DNA of 64,000 nt from Brevibacillus dissolubilis (GCF_006170445.1 NZ_VCNA01000002.1:372001-436000), one strand, 5' to 3'. Shown: positions 33,496 through 43,183, counted from the stretch's first letter. The notes: a model not told the origin generated them from the letters alone. Numbers and translations are program-made.

Positions 33496-33723
33496 TTACC
33501 GCCAAAGCTTCGTCACTGATACCAAGGAGAGCAGGTTGATCTTGCTCTCTTTTCCTTTTGCTTTGATCATCCCGAAGAATTCGCGCAGAAACGTCTCCCA
33601 TTTCTGTCCGATCTCATTCTTACTGCTGGCATTGTTGGTGATCTGTCCGATGCTGACCTGCAGGGCTTCGCGCAGGTGGGCAAATGCTTGTTGGAGGTGG
33701 TAGTCCACTTTTTGTCCTTCCAT
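33496..33723 (-). CDS. Hypothetical protein, 75 residues, last gene of the P-type ATPase operon
   Basis: Not recognised. It is helical in the first half (HLQQAFAHLREALQVSIGQI), with no signal peptide or clear membrane segment. It has one of the strongest ribosome sites in the window (AAAGGAGGT, 5 nt before ATG), which argues that it is real. It starts 24 nt after the stop of the 82-residue membrane protein gene. Confidence 0.7.
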   Translation of the reverse strand: MEGQKVDYHLQQAFAHLREALQVSIGQITNNASSKNEIGQKWETFLREFFGMIKAKGKESKINLLSLVSVTKLWR

Positions 33724-33747
33724 GGTGAACCTCCTTTGAGGGTATGG

Positions 33748-33996
33748 TTAGTGCATGATATCGTTGTCGATCTGGTTTTTCATCCGTTCGAACTGGGCCT
33801 CGGCGATGATGTCTTCTACCTCTTCGCGGGCCGTCAGTAACGCATGGCGTGCTCCTTCCACCGCTCCGTTGACAGCGCGTCCGCCGACTCGTGCTGCGGT
33901 GGTGAGGCTGGTTTTGGCGATGGGCAGCAGGACGGAGGCGCCGAGCACCAGCGCCGTACCGACGACCACCCGTTCGACCAATTTCGTAGCTAGCAT
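33748..33996 (-). CDS. Small membrane-associated protein (DUF5132-like) next to the P-type ATPase
   Basis: 82 residues: an N-terminal hydrophobic helix (VVVGTALVLGASVLLPIA), a glycine/alanine-rich amphipathic stretch (AARVGGRAVNGAVEGARHAL) and an acidic helical tail. The pattern resembles the DUF5132 family in my recollection, and the layout is echoed in the 134-residue protein on the other side of the ATPase. It starts 34 nt after the ATPase stop, so it is cotranscribed. A role as ATPase accessory subunit is inference. Confidence 0.7.
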   Translation of the reverse strand: MLATKLVERVVVGTALVLGASVLLPIAKTSLTTAARVGGRAVNGAVEGARHALLTAREEVEDIIAEAQFERMKNQIDNDIMH

Positions 33997-34030
33997 GTGA
34001 TCACTTCCTCTATCCGTCTACATCATGGGT

Positions 34031-37000
34031 TTATGCGATTTGAGCCTGTATAGGGGCAAAAGCCGTGGTCGGTGCCTGTCGTCCTGTGATGGCAGCTACT
34101 AGCGGACGTGATACCAGACTGACCGAGCCGCCGACCAAGAGAACCGGAATCATCTGTGTCAGGCTGAGCGGTGCTGTATGGAACAGCGTGGACAAGGCCG
34201 GTATATAGATGACCGCCATGAGCGCAAGCCATGAGACGCCCAGTGCCCCGAGCATGAAACGGTCTTTGACCCAGTTGTTGAATGGCTGTCCGTTTTCCTG
34301 ACGCCAGGAGAAGGTCTGGATCAGCTGGCCTGCGACAAGGGTAGCAAATGCCATCGTCCGTGCCACCGGAAGTGGTGTACCTGCTGCCATGCTTGCGGCA
34401 AACAGTCCGAGTGCGCCAAGACCGAGGATGAGACCACGGATCGCCACTTTTTTGTACAGCTCGCGATCGACGATATCCTGCCGCTCGGTGACCAGCTCCT
34501 TGTTGCCTGGATTGACAGCAAGTACGGCAGCTGGGAGCGCGTCGGTCAGCAGATTCATCAAGAGGATCTGGACAGGTACGAGCGGAATCGGCAGACCAGC
34601 GATGACAGCAAGACTGCTGACCATGATCTCAGCAAGATTGCCCGTCAACAGACAGCCGATTGCTTTTCGGATGTTGCTGATGATCGTGCGGCCTTCCTTC
34701 ACCCCGTCGACGATCGAACCGAAGTGATCCTCCTTGAGCACCATGTCAGCTGATTGCTTGGTGACCTCGGTTCCTGTGCGGCCCATGGCGATTCCGACAT
34801 TGGCCTTTTTGATCGCGGGTGCGTCATTGACACCGTCTCCGGTCATCGCGACGATATGGCCTGCCCGTTGGTATGCTTGGACAATCCGCAGCTTGTGCTC
34901 AGGGGTCACGCGAGCAAAGATGGAGATGTGGTTAACCGACTTGACCAGCTCGTCGTCGCTGATGCCATCCAGTTCCACACCTGTGACGACACGGTCGCCT
35001 GGCTGATACATCCCCAGCCGCTGCCCGATGGCAATCGCCGTGATCGGATGGTCGCCCGTTATCATGACTGGCTTCACCCCAAGCTGGAAGGCTTCTTGGA
35101 TCGCCTTGTCCACCTCTGGCTTAGCCGGGTCAATCATGCCGACCATCCCGATGTAGATCAGGTCTTGGTCGTGTACTTGATCGGTGCCTTCGTCTTTTTT
35201 CAAGCAACGGTAGGCAAAACCGAGGACACGCAGGGCTTGGGAGGCATACGCCTTGTTTTGGGTGATGATGGTTTGCTTCATTTGGTCTGTCAGCGGGTGT
35301 ACTTCTCCCCCGGATTGGTAGGAGTTACATTTGTTCAATACTGCTTCAATCGAGCCTTTGGTCATCAGGAAGCACGGATTGGATTCCACACCGTCATGAC
35401 AGATCACGCTCATCGTACCGTGGTTGGAGTCGAATGGGATTTCATTTTTCCGTGACCAATCCGTCAGCTTCTCTGGATGGTAGCCTGCTTTTTTCGCCAG
35501 TGTCAGCAGGGCGCCTTCGGTTGGATCACCTTTGAGCGACCAGTTGTTGTCTCTTTGGGTCAGCTGGCTGTCATTGCAGAGCATGGCGATGTGGATCAGT
35601 TTTTTCAGTTCTTTGGAGTCCTGCACCGTTTTGCCGTTCGGGTGCGACATGGTGCCAACTGGTGCGTAGCCTTCGCCGCTTACGTCCCATTCATCATCGA
35701 TGGTGGCGATTTTGGTCACGGTCATTTCGTTTTTGGTCAGCGTCCCGGTCTTGTCGGAGCAGATGACGGTGACGCGGCCCAGTGTCTCAAGCGACGAAAG
35801 CTTGCGCATCACGGCATTTCGCTTGGACATCCGGAATATACCGGCGGACAGGGCAATCGTGATCGTCACAGGCAAGCCCTCTGGAATCGCGGAGGCGATC
35901 AACGCGACAGAGGTAGAGATCATCTGGCCGATTGTGTTGCCGCGAAGGAGTCCGACCGCGAATACGACCGTCCCTACTGCCATGGCTCCTTTGACGAAAA
36001 ATTTACTGATCGCCGTCGCCTTCTGCTGCAGCGGGGTCATCTCGAGTTCATCGTCTTTTAACAACGAGGTGAGGTAGCCGATCTCAGTCGTCATTCCCGT
36101 TGCGACGACGACACCGATTCCCTTGCCGCGCGTGATGCTTGTGCCCATATAGAGCATGTTGCTCCGCTCTGCCAACGCGGCTTTGGCGGATGTGACTCCT
36201 GTCTGCTTTTTCACGGAGAAGGATTCTCCTGTGAGTGCTGCTTCATTGACCTCCAGACTGTTGTCCTCGATCAGGCGCAGGTCAGCAGGGACACAGTCTC
36301 CGGCCTCCATCACCACCAGATCTCCCGGCACCAGATCAGTAGCGGAGACCTCAATCTGCTTGCCGTCCCGGATGACCCGACACTGCGGTGGTTGGAACTG
36401 ATCGAGCGCCTCGACGATCCGCTCCGCCTTGCGCTCCTGGACGGTGGCAATCACCGCATTCGCTACGAGAACCGCTCCCATCGCCAATCCGTCGAAGATA
36501 TCACCAGACAAAATCGAGAGCGTCGCCGTACCCAACAGAATCAGCGTCGTGAACTCGCTGAACTGTTTGAGGAAGACCATCGACCAGTGCTGTTTCTTGG
36601 CTGGTTGGATCACATTGGGGCCTACTTTGGCGTGGAGTTGCTTGACTTGCCCGGCGGTCAGACCTTGTTGGGTACTCGTGTTAAGCTGCGCGGACAGTTC
36701 GTGTTCTGACAGGCTGTGCCAAGCGGTTGCCCCTGTACGACCTGTGAAGCTGGGGGTATCCGTGGTAGTCTGTGATGAACCGATTTTCGTCGATATTGAA
36801 CCAATATCCGTCTGTTCTGTATCTGTTTGTTCTGAATCAGAGTTTCTCTGCGGTGTAGCGAAATCCCCAGCCGATTCCACACCGGATGGTTGGTCTCTCT
36901 TCTCCCCCCATCCACCCAGTTTCCAGCCAAAAAAATCAGGCTCCGCTCCGGCTTCCCGACTGCGGACAGCCCGCTCGGCTCTAGACAGGAAGATCAGCTT

Positions 37001-38833
37001 CACACCATCCGCAATCAGATTAGTCAGCGGCGGGGAGATGCGGCCCATCATCACGAGCGGGGTCGCGATCACGTTCCACATGGCCGTGAACTTGCGGTGT
37101 TGGGTATTGAGCTGTCCCACCTTATGCGCATACTCAATCGTCTTGCTCAATTGGGAAAGCTCGCTTGCATAGATGAACGGTACTTCCGCTTCCAATGCGG
37201 ATGGTGGACTGTTTTTGCGGATCAGCAGATGATGCTGAGCCTCTGAATGCTTGGTAGCTGACAGCCGATCCAGCTCGGAATTGGTCAAAAGACGCCATTG
37301 CGGCCGCTCCACCAATCCATCCCGGGCAATTCCGAGCGAATCTTGCAGGAATGACACCCTGATCCCCGGATAAGCCTCCTGGAGAGCTGCGAGATGCTGT
37401 ACCTCAGCCTGTTCTGTAACCGGACATTTGTTGGTGAAAAGCGCACGGCACTTGCGGTCTTTGGCAAGATAATAGACCTCGCAGCCTTTTTTCTCATGGC
37501 GCTTGGCTTCCCACTCATAATCCTGCAGGCTGATCTGGTTGGCTTGCATCCAAGCTTTGTTGCCAAACAGAACATCATGTCCGCCGATATTGGCACGCAC
37601 GCCGTCTTGGGTATGTTGTAGTTGAAAAGTTTGGCGTTTTTTCATCCTCATTGATACGGTATGGGTCAAAACCGCTTGCCGCAACGGATGATTGGTCTCC
37701 TCCAACAGATTGCGGACCAAGCCCCATGCATGCTCTTCGTCTTGCTTGCTGATACAGGTAAGTCCACCCTCCTGTTTGGTAAACAGCGTGGAGGTATCGT
37801 CTACGATCACCTGCTTGAGCTCGGACAGCTGACACAAGGTCATATGGCGGGGGAGCATGCGGCCCCCTTCGCGGGATACGTGCTCGGCTTGTTTCCACGC
37901 GTATTCCTCGGCGGCTAGTGCCGGACGTGGATTGGCTGCCAGCAGGATACCTAATGTCATCCATGGATTGCGCGTGTACAGATAGGTAGCCCCGGCCAAG
38001 CCAAATCCGAGTGTACTGGCCCGATTGGCATATCGCTTCGTCTCGGTGGCTTGATACAGGGCTGGGTCCATGTTCTTTTCCTGATTCTTGAGGCGTTGCC
38101 ACTGGAGGAATTGAATCAGGGCGGCTCCGGACAAGGCCAGCAGGTTTTCGCGTACTAGACCCAGAGCAACGGCGGCCGCACCGAGGACCAGGTCGGTAGA
38201 GATCTGCCCTTCTCGGAAAAGTCGCTCGGCCCCCTGCTTGAGCATCGGGTAACCGGAGACGATCGACAAGACACCTGCCGCGGCGAACAGCCCTGAATTG
38301 GCGGCCAATGCCGATTTACCGGCAAGCAGCTGTTTGACCCCGAGTACGCCCACCCCAGCCACAGCAACCGCTGTCAAGGTCAGTGGTAAGCCCTCTTGCC
38401 TCTGGATCGGCTCATGTGGAACGGCTTCAAACGCAGGCGGTATTCCTCGCTCATCAACAGCGGCGGCATAGGCAGTAGCTGCGATCTGTTGTTCCGCGAG
38501 CGGTGTGTCTCCTTCGCGGTCTGACTTGATCTCAACGTTACGCCTGCTCTCTTCACCCGCTTCGAGTTGCGAATGCCGCTCTACAAAAACCTGCTCCTCA
38601 AACCGCTGGATGAACTGACAGATCATCTCTGCCGTCAACTGCTCTGGCTGATAGTGAATAAGCGCCTTCCCCGTCCCGTCGCATACCCGCACAGACGTGA
38701 TCCCCGGCTGGCTGCTCAGGCTCTGGGTCAGCTGCCCGGCCCTGCTGCGGTCCCCTTTGATTCCATAGACTTCGACGCGCAGCCGGCCTGGCAATGCATG
38801 AATCGCTCTCTGTTTGAATGTGAATGCTTCCAT
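34031..38833 (-). CDS. Double (tandem) P-type cation ATPase, CtpI-like, 1600 residues
   Basis: The N-terminal half (about 1-760) has a small HMA-like start (LPGRLRVEVYGIKG) and a degenerate P1-type ATPase in which DKTGTLT is replaced by D345-D-T-S-T-L-F. The C-terminal half (about 770-1600) is a complete P2-type pump: TGES, M4 PEGLPVTITIAL, phosphorylated D1027 in DKTGTLTKNEMTV, MTGDGVNDAPAIK, and M6 LLMNLLTDALPA. The last two resemble PMR1/SPCA-type Ca2+/Mn2+ pumps. The domain order and length match mycobacterial CtpI. The start used has GGGGTGAGG just upstream; the frame is open 43 codons further. Two small genes follow in the operon, and a third small gene is divergent. Confidence 0.9.
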   Translation of the reverse strand: MEAFTFKQRAIHALPGRLRVEVYGIKGDRSRAGQLTQSLSSQPGITSVRVCDGTGKALIHYQPEQLTAEMICQFIQRFEEQVFVERHSQLEAGEESRRNVEIKSDREGDTPLAEQQIAATAYAAAVDERGIPPAFEAVPHEPIQRQEGLPLTLTAVAVAGVGVLGVKQLLAGKSALAANSGLFAAAGVLSIVSGYPMLKQGAERLFREGQISTDLVLGAAAVALGLVRENLLALSGAALIQFLQWQRLKNQEKNMDPALYQATETKRYANRASTLGFGLAGATYLYTRNPWMTLGILLAANPRPALAAEEYAWKQAEHVSREGGRMLPRHMTLCQLSELKQVIVDDTSTLFTKQEGGLTCISKQDEEHAWGLVRNLLEETNHPLRQAVLTHTVSMRMKKRQTFQLQHTQDGVRANIGGHDVLFGNKAWMQANQISLQDYEWEAKRHEKKGCEVYYLAKDRKCRALFTNKCPVTEQAEVQHLAALQEAYPGIRVSFLQDSLGIARDGLVERPQWRLLTNSELDRLSATKHSEAQHHLLIRKNSPPSALEAEVPFIYASELSQLSKTIEYAHKVGQLNTQHRKFTAMWNVIATPLVMMGRISPPLTNLIADGVKLIFLSRAERAVRSREAGAEPDFFGWKLGGWGEKRDQPSGVESAGDFATPQRNSDSEQTDTEQTDIGSISTKIGSSQTTTDTPSFTGRTGATAWHSLSEHELSAQLNTSTQQGLTAGQVKQLHAKVGPNVIQPAKKQHWSMVFLKQFSEFTTLILLGTATLSILSGDIFDGLAMGAVLVANAVIATVQERKAERIVEALDQFQPPQCRVIRDGKQIEVSATDLVPGDLVVMEAGDCVPADLRLIEDNSLEVNEAALTGESFSVKKQTGVTSAKAALAERSNMLYMGTSITRGKGIGVVVATGMTTEIGYLTSLLKDDELEMTPLQQKATAISKFFVKGAMAVGTVVFAVGLLRGNTIGQMISTSVALIASAIPEGLPVTITIALSAGIFRMSKRNAVMRKLSSLETLGRVTVICSDKTGTLTKNEMTVTKIATIDDEWDVSGEGYAPVGTMSHPNGKTVQDSKELKKLIHIAMLCNDSQLTQRDNNWSLKGDPTEGALLTLAKKAGYHPEKLTDWSRKNEIPFDSNHGTMSVICHDGVESNPCFLMTKGSIEAVLNKCNSYQSGGEVHPLTDQMKQTIITQNKAYASQALRVLGFAYRCLKKDEGTDQVHDQDLIYIGMVGMIDPAKPEVDKAIQEAFQLGVKPVMITGDHPITAIAIGQRLGMYQPGDRVVTGVELDGISDDELVKSVNHISIFARVTPEHKLRIVQAYQRAGHIVAMTGDGVNDAPAIKKANVGIAMGRTGTEVTKQSADMVLKEDHFGSIVDGVKEGRTIISNIRKAIGCLLTGNLAEIMVSSLAVIAGLPIPLVPVQILLMNLLTDALPAAVLAVNPGNKELVTERQDIVDRELYKKVAIRGLILGLGALGLFAASMAAGTPLPVARTMAFATLVAGQLIQTFSWRQENGQPFNNWVKDRFMLGALGVSWLALMAVIYIPALSTLFHTAPLSLTQMIPVLLVGGSVSLVSRPLVAAITGRQAPTTAFAPIQAQIA

Positions 38834-38978
38834 GTCCTCACCCCATTTCTGTTGCCGAAAATAGAACAATTTGATGCTATTATGGGCGCGCCCCAAGCCT
38901 TTTATGTAATTCTCAAACGAATAACATTTGCCAATTGGGAGAGGGTAACAGATACAGTACATCTACAGAAACGAGGGA

Positions 38979-39383
38979 TTGATGATGTTGCAAAAATTCC
39001 TGCCCCGTACCCCGCTGGGTATCGCTGTCACCGCCGCCACTGTACTCCTGTCCGTCTCACCGGAAGCCCGTAAGCTCACCCGCCGTGCAGCGGTAAAAGG
39101 CGTGGCTGCCCTGCTGTCTGTCGCTGACCAAGTCAAAGGCATGGCCTCCACCGCAACCGGCCAGATGAGGGAGCTGGTCGATGAAGCCCGCACCGCAACC
39201 ACCCAGCAGGATCAAGCGTCCAGCCTGCTGCAGGAAACCGTGCCGCTTACCTATGACACCGGAGCGGCTCCGGAAGAATTTTACGCTGATCATAAGCTGA
39301 CACCCAATCTGCCGTTTAATGTGATGAATGCCGAGACGATGACCAAAAATCTAGGGATGAATGAACAGCACCCCTCTCATTAG
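38979..39383 (+). CDS. Small membrane-associated protein divergent from the double P-type ATPase
   Basis: 134 residues (two further ATG codons directly after the first could also start it). It has an N-terminal hydrophobic segment (PLGIAVTAATVLLSVS), then a basic, alanine-rich amphipathic part (ARKLTRRAAVKGVAALLSV) and a polar tail. The hydrophobic-plus-amphipathic plan resembles the 82-residue protein at 33748. It shares a 145-nt intergenic region with the ATPase start. TTGCCA-17-GATACA at about 38929-38957 is a possible promoter. Function is unknown; partnership with the pump is inference. Confidence 0.7.
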   Translation: MMMLQKFLPRTPLGIAVTAATVLLSVSPEARKLTRRAAVKGVAALLSVADQVKGMASTATGQMRELVDEARTATTQQDQASSLLQETVPLTYDTGAAPEEFYADHKLTPNLPFNVMNAETMTKNLGMNEQHPSH

Positions 39384-39407
39384 TCATTTCATATGAGAGC
39401 GCAACAA

Positions 39408-39467
39408 AAAACCCGTCCGATACCGTGTGAGCCTCGAACATGAGGTGCACAGCATCTGACGGGTTTT
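39408..39467. terminator. Bidirectional terminator between the 134-residue gene and the LtaS-family gene
   Basis: AAAACCCGTC pairs with GACGGGTTTT, with an inner GTG/GCCTC to GAGG/GCAC stem; A and T tracts lie on both sides. Confidence 0.8.
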
Positions 39468-39487
39468 GTTTTTGATTCATTCAGCTT

Positions 39488-41356
39488 TTAGGGGTTGGTT
39501 TTTTCCTCTTCCATCTCGCGCTTCGGCAGTGTCTTCATATACGAATCACTGAGGAAAATCAATTCGACCGCCCGTTGATAATCAGCGGCGTATTTTTGGA
39601 AATCACTCACAGGTTCCCCTGTTTTTACATCAAATGCAGTACCATCTTCAAACCGGTTGCCCGGCAGGAAGAGAATATCATCATTAATGAACGTCCCGGT
39701 CGGCAGATAAAAACGCTCCCCGATCAGGTTATGCTTGGCATTGAGCAGGTCTTTTCCGAAATGGACGTGGTTGAGCTGATCCAGGTTGATCCCCAGGAGG
39801 TTGACCATGGTTGGCATCATGTCGATCTGACCACCAGTGATCTCTACCTTGCGCCCTTCCTTCATCCCTGGTACGTGGATGATGAACGGCACGCCATATA
39901 CGTCGGTACGGCTGTACTTATGACCGATGCCCGCTTCGAGCAGTGCCTGCTCCTCTTCATTCTTACCATCGAGCGGCAGGCCGTAGTGGTCCCCATACAT
40001 CGCTACCACCGTGTTATTCCACAAGCCTTTTTTCTTCATTTCCTCGATGAAGATACCCAGCTGCTCATCGACGTAATGCTGGGCCTGCAGGTAGTCACCT
40101 GTCATCGTCCCCTGAACTTCTTCAGGGATTGGGAACCGCTCATGACCCTCAGGCAACTGGAACGGATGGTGTCCAGACATCGTAATCAGCTGTGCGTAAA
40201 AAGCACGCTTGTTTTTCTGATGATCCTCAAGCACCGGAAGAACTTTGCGATACAGCACGGCATCAGATGAACCCATGCTGATGATATCTTCTACTCCGAT
40301 GTACTCCTGATCATAATAACGGTCAAAACCAAGTGCCGGATACAGCTCGTCGCGGTTCCAGAAATCCACCTTGTTGGCGTGGAACGTCATCGTCTGGTAA
40401 CCCCTCGTCTTCAGCAAGCGCGGCAGACTCGGGATCTCACGGTCACCAAATGCAAAAGACATCGCTGAATCCCCCACTGGGTACAGCGAGGTGTTCGCTA
40501 AAAATTCGGCATCAGACGTATTCCCTTGACCGATGTTTTGGAACAGGTGCGGGAAATAGATGCTTTCTTTCACCAGTTTGTTTAGGTTCGGCGTCACTTC
40601 CCGGCCTTCTACCTCAAGTCCGATCAGGAAACTCTGGAACGCCTCCAATTGAATTAGCAGCAGGTTTTTGCCCGCAGCCTTGCCGAACATCTGCGGTGGG
40701 TTGCTGATCTGATCCGCTGCCAGACCTTTGAGTACCTTCAGCCGTTCTGGACTGCTGTTTGCATCCCATTTCGGCTTTTTGCTTTCATCTTCAAACAGGC
40801 TGCTGACCTGAAAGCTGATCAGGCCCATCTTTTCTGCCTTTTTCTTTTCATTGAGGATCTCATCGGTATGCTCAGCTTTTACCTTCCCGACAGAGAAAAG
40901 CAGCAGGAAGACACAAACCAATGCCATATGCTTTTTCTGAAACGAAATGGCAGTAAATGTCTGATGGCTCAACATGCGCCGGACCACCATGTAGATGGCC
41001 AGATCGGCGAACAGGATGAAAAACTTCGGCTTGATCAGAGTCAGGACACTCTCGCCCACGTCTTTAACCTGCCCCACTTGGAACAGCGCCTGGTAGGTCA
41101 TGATTTTGCCGTAATAGGTGTAGTACACCACTATCGAAAACATCAAAGTGGACAAAATCGCATTGCTGACCACATAGGCTGTCATGGTACGGCGGGAGAA
41201 AAACAGAGCCAACAGCGTAACGATCAAGACAACTGTGCTGGCTTCCGCCCACAACAGGTTAATTGGATTTTTATCATCGTACAGGAAAACACGAAACCAG
41301 AAAAACTTACTTAGCAGCAACGTTGACATGAGTAAGAAGTTATTTCTCCATTGCAT
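39488..41356 (-). CDS. LTA synthase family sulfatase-fold membrane enzyme
   Basis: Transfers glycerol phosphate from phosphatidylglycerol to build or prime lipoteichoic acid. 622 residues. Five N-terminal membrane segments come first (for example STVVLIVTLLALFF and HMALVCVFLLLFSV), followed by the extracellular sulfatase-fold domain. Metal and catalytic motifs are LIQLEAFQ (metal Glu), GQGNTSDAEF (nucleophile Thr), TMSGHHPF (His) and MYGDHYG (Asp-His). All active-site residues of LtaS are present. It lies between two terminators, so it is monocistronic. Whether it is the main synthase, a primase or a stress paralogue cannot be told from sequence. Confidence 0.92.
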   Translation of the reverse strand: MQWRNNFLLMSTLLLSKFFWFRVFLYDDKNPINLLWAEASTVVLIVTLLALFFSRRTMTAYVVSNAILSTLMFSIVVYYTYYGKIMTYQALFQVGQVKDVGESVLTLIKPKFFILFADLAIYMVVRRMLSHQTFTAISFQKKHMALVCVFLLLFSVGKVKAEHTDEILNEKKKAEKMGLISFQVSSLFEDESKKPKWDANSSPERLKVLKGLAADQISNPPQMFGKAAGKNLLLIQLEAFQSFLIGLEVEGREVTPNLNKLVKESIYFPHLFQNIGQGNTSDAEFLANTSLYPVGDSAMSFAFGDREIPSLPRLLKTRGYQTMTFHANKVDFWNRDELYPALGFDRYYDQEYIGVEDIISMGSSDAVLYRKVLPVLEDHQKNKRAFYAQLITMSGHHPFQLPEGHERFPIPEEVQGTMTGDYLQAQHYVDEQLGIFIEEMKKKGLWNNTVVAMYGDHYGLPLDGKNEEEQALLEAGIGHKYSRTDVYGVPFIIHVPGMKEGRKVEITGGQIDMMPTMVNLLGINLDQLNHVHFGKDLLNAKHNLIGERFYLPTGTFINDDILFLPGNRFEDGTAFDVKTGEPVSDFQKYAADYQRAVELIFLSDSYMKTLPKREMEEEKTNP

Positions 41357-41559
41357 CAGCAGTCGAACCTTTCGTCTTTAACTAATTTTTTCATGTATCC
41401 CCCATCTTATCATAAAGCTAAACGGGATTAAAATCGAAAATGTTGCAGAAAATCAAAACTTACTCCCTCAGATGGTGCATCCATATCGTTCGCAGATAGA
41501 CAAAAGGTAACCCTGCTAAAAACCTCCATGTATAAAGCGGTTTACCTTCCATCAACAGG

Positions 41560-41601
41560 AAAAAAGACGGCCAACAGCTTATGGCTGTGACCGTCTTTTT
41601 T
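41560..41601. terminator. Intrinsic terminator after the subtilisin gene
   Basis: AAAAAAGACGG pairs with CCGTCTTTTTT, with an inner CAACAGC/GCTGTG stem; T runs on both strands. It lies 37 nt after the protease stop codon. Confidence 0.88.
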
Positions 41602-41637
41602 GTCCCGGGATTCACCGGAAGCTTGTATTCATTATTC

Positions 41638-42903
41638 TTACTTGTCAGTAGAAGAAACAGTTGGGTAACCGAAGCCAGAAGCGATGTCATCGCCAGTAGC
41701 TGCGTAGAGACCACCCAGGATGTCGTTTGCTTTTGCACGAGCTTGGAGTTCAGCGCGTACGCCTGCATTGGAGAGGTTCGGGTTGGTTGCCCAGATTTTT
41801 GCAGCGAGACCGGAGATGTGTGGAGTCGCCATGGAAGTACCGCTGATGGTGTTGTAGCCGCCATCGGACCAAGTGGACTCAATTGCACGTCCTGGAGCAG
41901 ATACTTCTACGTCGCCTTCGCCGATTTTGTAGTCGCCAGCGCCGCCGGAGATACCACGGGAGGAGAAGTCAGCTACACGGAGAGTGCCGTTAGCTTGCAC
42001 GTTCTCAAGAGCTGCAACCGCTACAGCGTCAACGAGTGCGCCTGGGTAACCGATGGTGCCTGGGTTAGGACCGGAGTTACCTGCAGCCGCTACTACCAGT
42101 ACGCCGTTGTTGTTCGCATAAGTAACAGCGTCAGCGATCAGGCTAGCTTTGCTTGCAGAACCAAGGGACATGGAGATGATTACTTTGGAGCCGGTTGCTT
42201 TGCTTTGGTCAGCCGCATGTTTGATCGCATTCGCGATGTCATCGGAGTAGCCAGAACCTTGGTCGTTGAGTACTTTGTAAGCCCACAGGTCTGCTTGTGG
42301 AGCTACACCGTAGATACCCAGACCATCGTTACCACCGTGAGCGAGGATCGTACCTGCTACGTGGGAACCGTGACCGTTTTTATCGTTGCAAGTGTTGTAT
42401 ACGATGTTAGCAGAACGTTGGGTGAAGTCATTGCACTGTACAGATTGACCTACGAGGTCGTTGTGGTTGATGTTAACACCGGTGTCAAGAACAGCAACGG
42501 TGATACCAGCGCCACCTGTTGTAGCAGTGATTGCGGAGTTTTTGTAGATGGATTCGATACCCCATGGAGTACGGTCAGTTGGCACTGCACGAGTGCTGCC
42601 ACCGCTTGGAGGTGCATCGATGCTTACGATATCAACCAGAGATACTTCAAGGTTTTTGTTTTGCTTGAGTGCTTCGAATTGTTTGACAGTTACTTCCGTT
42701 GTGAAGCCTTTGTCAGCAAAATCGTTACGCGCACCATATTCTTTTTTGAGAGAAGCTTTTTGTGCTTTGTCAGATTTGATCAAAACACGTACTTTCTCCT
42801 CGGATGCATTAGCATCAACAGATGCACTTACTACAGATGCAGAGAGAAGAAGGCTTGCGGACAACAAGAGGCTACCCATTACTTTCATGTTTTTCTTTGC
42901 CAT
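41638..42903 (-). CDS. Secreted subtilisin-family serine protease (peptidase S8)
   Basis: 421 residues: a signal peptide (GSLLLSASLLLSASVVSAS), an I9-type propeptide (about 30-105; KVRVLIKSDKAQKASLKKEY, then FTTEVTVKQFEAL) and a mature catalytic domain. The triad is D140 (VAVLDTGV), H178 (NGHGSHVAGT) and S357 (GTSMATPH), with oxyanion N276 (AAAGNSG). C157 and C172 flank the loop before the His and could form a disulfide, as in thermostable Ak.1-type proteases. AGGAGGG precedes the ATG. The promoter and 5' stem-loop are listed separately. The 365-nt region upstream is AT-rich with no other gene. Confidence 0.96.
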   Translation of the reverse strand: MAKKNMKVMGSLLLSASLLLSASVVSASVDANASEEKVRVLIKSDKAQKASLKKEYGARNDFADKGFTTEVTVKQFEALKQNKNLEVSLVDIVSIDAPPSGGSTRAVPTDRTPWGIESIYKNSAITATTGGAGITVAVLDTGVNINHNDLVGQSVQCNDFTQRSANIVYNTCNDKNGHGSHVAGTILAHGGNDGLGIYGVAPQADLWAYKVLNDQGSGYSDDIANAIKHAADQSKATGSKVIISMSLGSASKASLIADAVTYANNNGVLVVAAAGNSGPNPGTIGYPGALVDAVAVAALENVQANGTLRVADFSSRGISGGAGDYKIGEGDVEVSAPGRAIESTWSDGGYNTISGTSMATPHISGLAAKIWATNPNLSNAGVRAELQARAKANDILGGLYAATGDDIASGFGYPTVSSTDK

Positions 42904-42935
42904 TACTAGACCCTCCTGACATATTTTTAATTTTC

Positions 42936-42957
42936 ACTCACATTTGTTTATGTGAGT
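42936..42957 (-). promoter_or_regulatory. 5' stem-loop in the subtilisin mRNA leader
   Basis: ACTCACAT and ATGTGAGT, an 8-bp perfect stem with a 6-nt loop, about 9 nt from the predicted transcription start and 33 nt before the start codon. In Bacillus subtilis aprE a 5' stem-loop of this kind gives the mRNA a long half-life (established for aprE; by analogy here). Confidence 0.6.
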
Positions 42958-42972
42958 ACTTATTTGTAAATT

Positions 42973-43001
42973 ATTATAAAGTTATATTCCACATTTGTCC
43001 A
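42973..43001 (-). promoter_or_regulatory. Sigma-A promoter of the subtilisin gene
   Basis: TGGACA, a 17-nt spacer and a perfect TATAAT on the minus strand, giving a start near 42966 and a leader of about 63 nt. Confidence 0.75.
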
Positions 43002-43110
43002 TGTATTTTGATAATATTGTTATGAATTATTATAAATTAATACTCTTTTCCTAATTGATAAACTATTCGTCAAAAAGGTTATTCATGATTAAAGATTCTG
43101 AATAGAAAAA

Positions 43111-43183
43111 ATCCTCCCTTCGACTAACCGTGAAAACAAGTTGATTTGATATCAACCCTTGTTCCTGTTTGTCTAGAGAGGAT
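43111..43183 (-). terminator. Possible terminator after the acetyltransferase gene
   Basis: ATCCTCTC pairs with GGGAGGAT (one U-G pair) around an inner hairpin with ACAAG and TGAT arms. TTTTTTC follows on the minus strand, about 85-160 nt after the stop codon at 43269. Confidence 0.5.
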
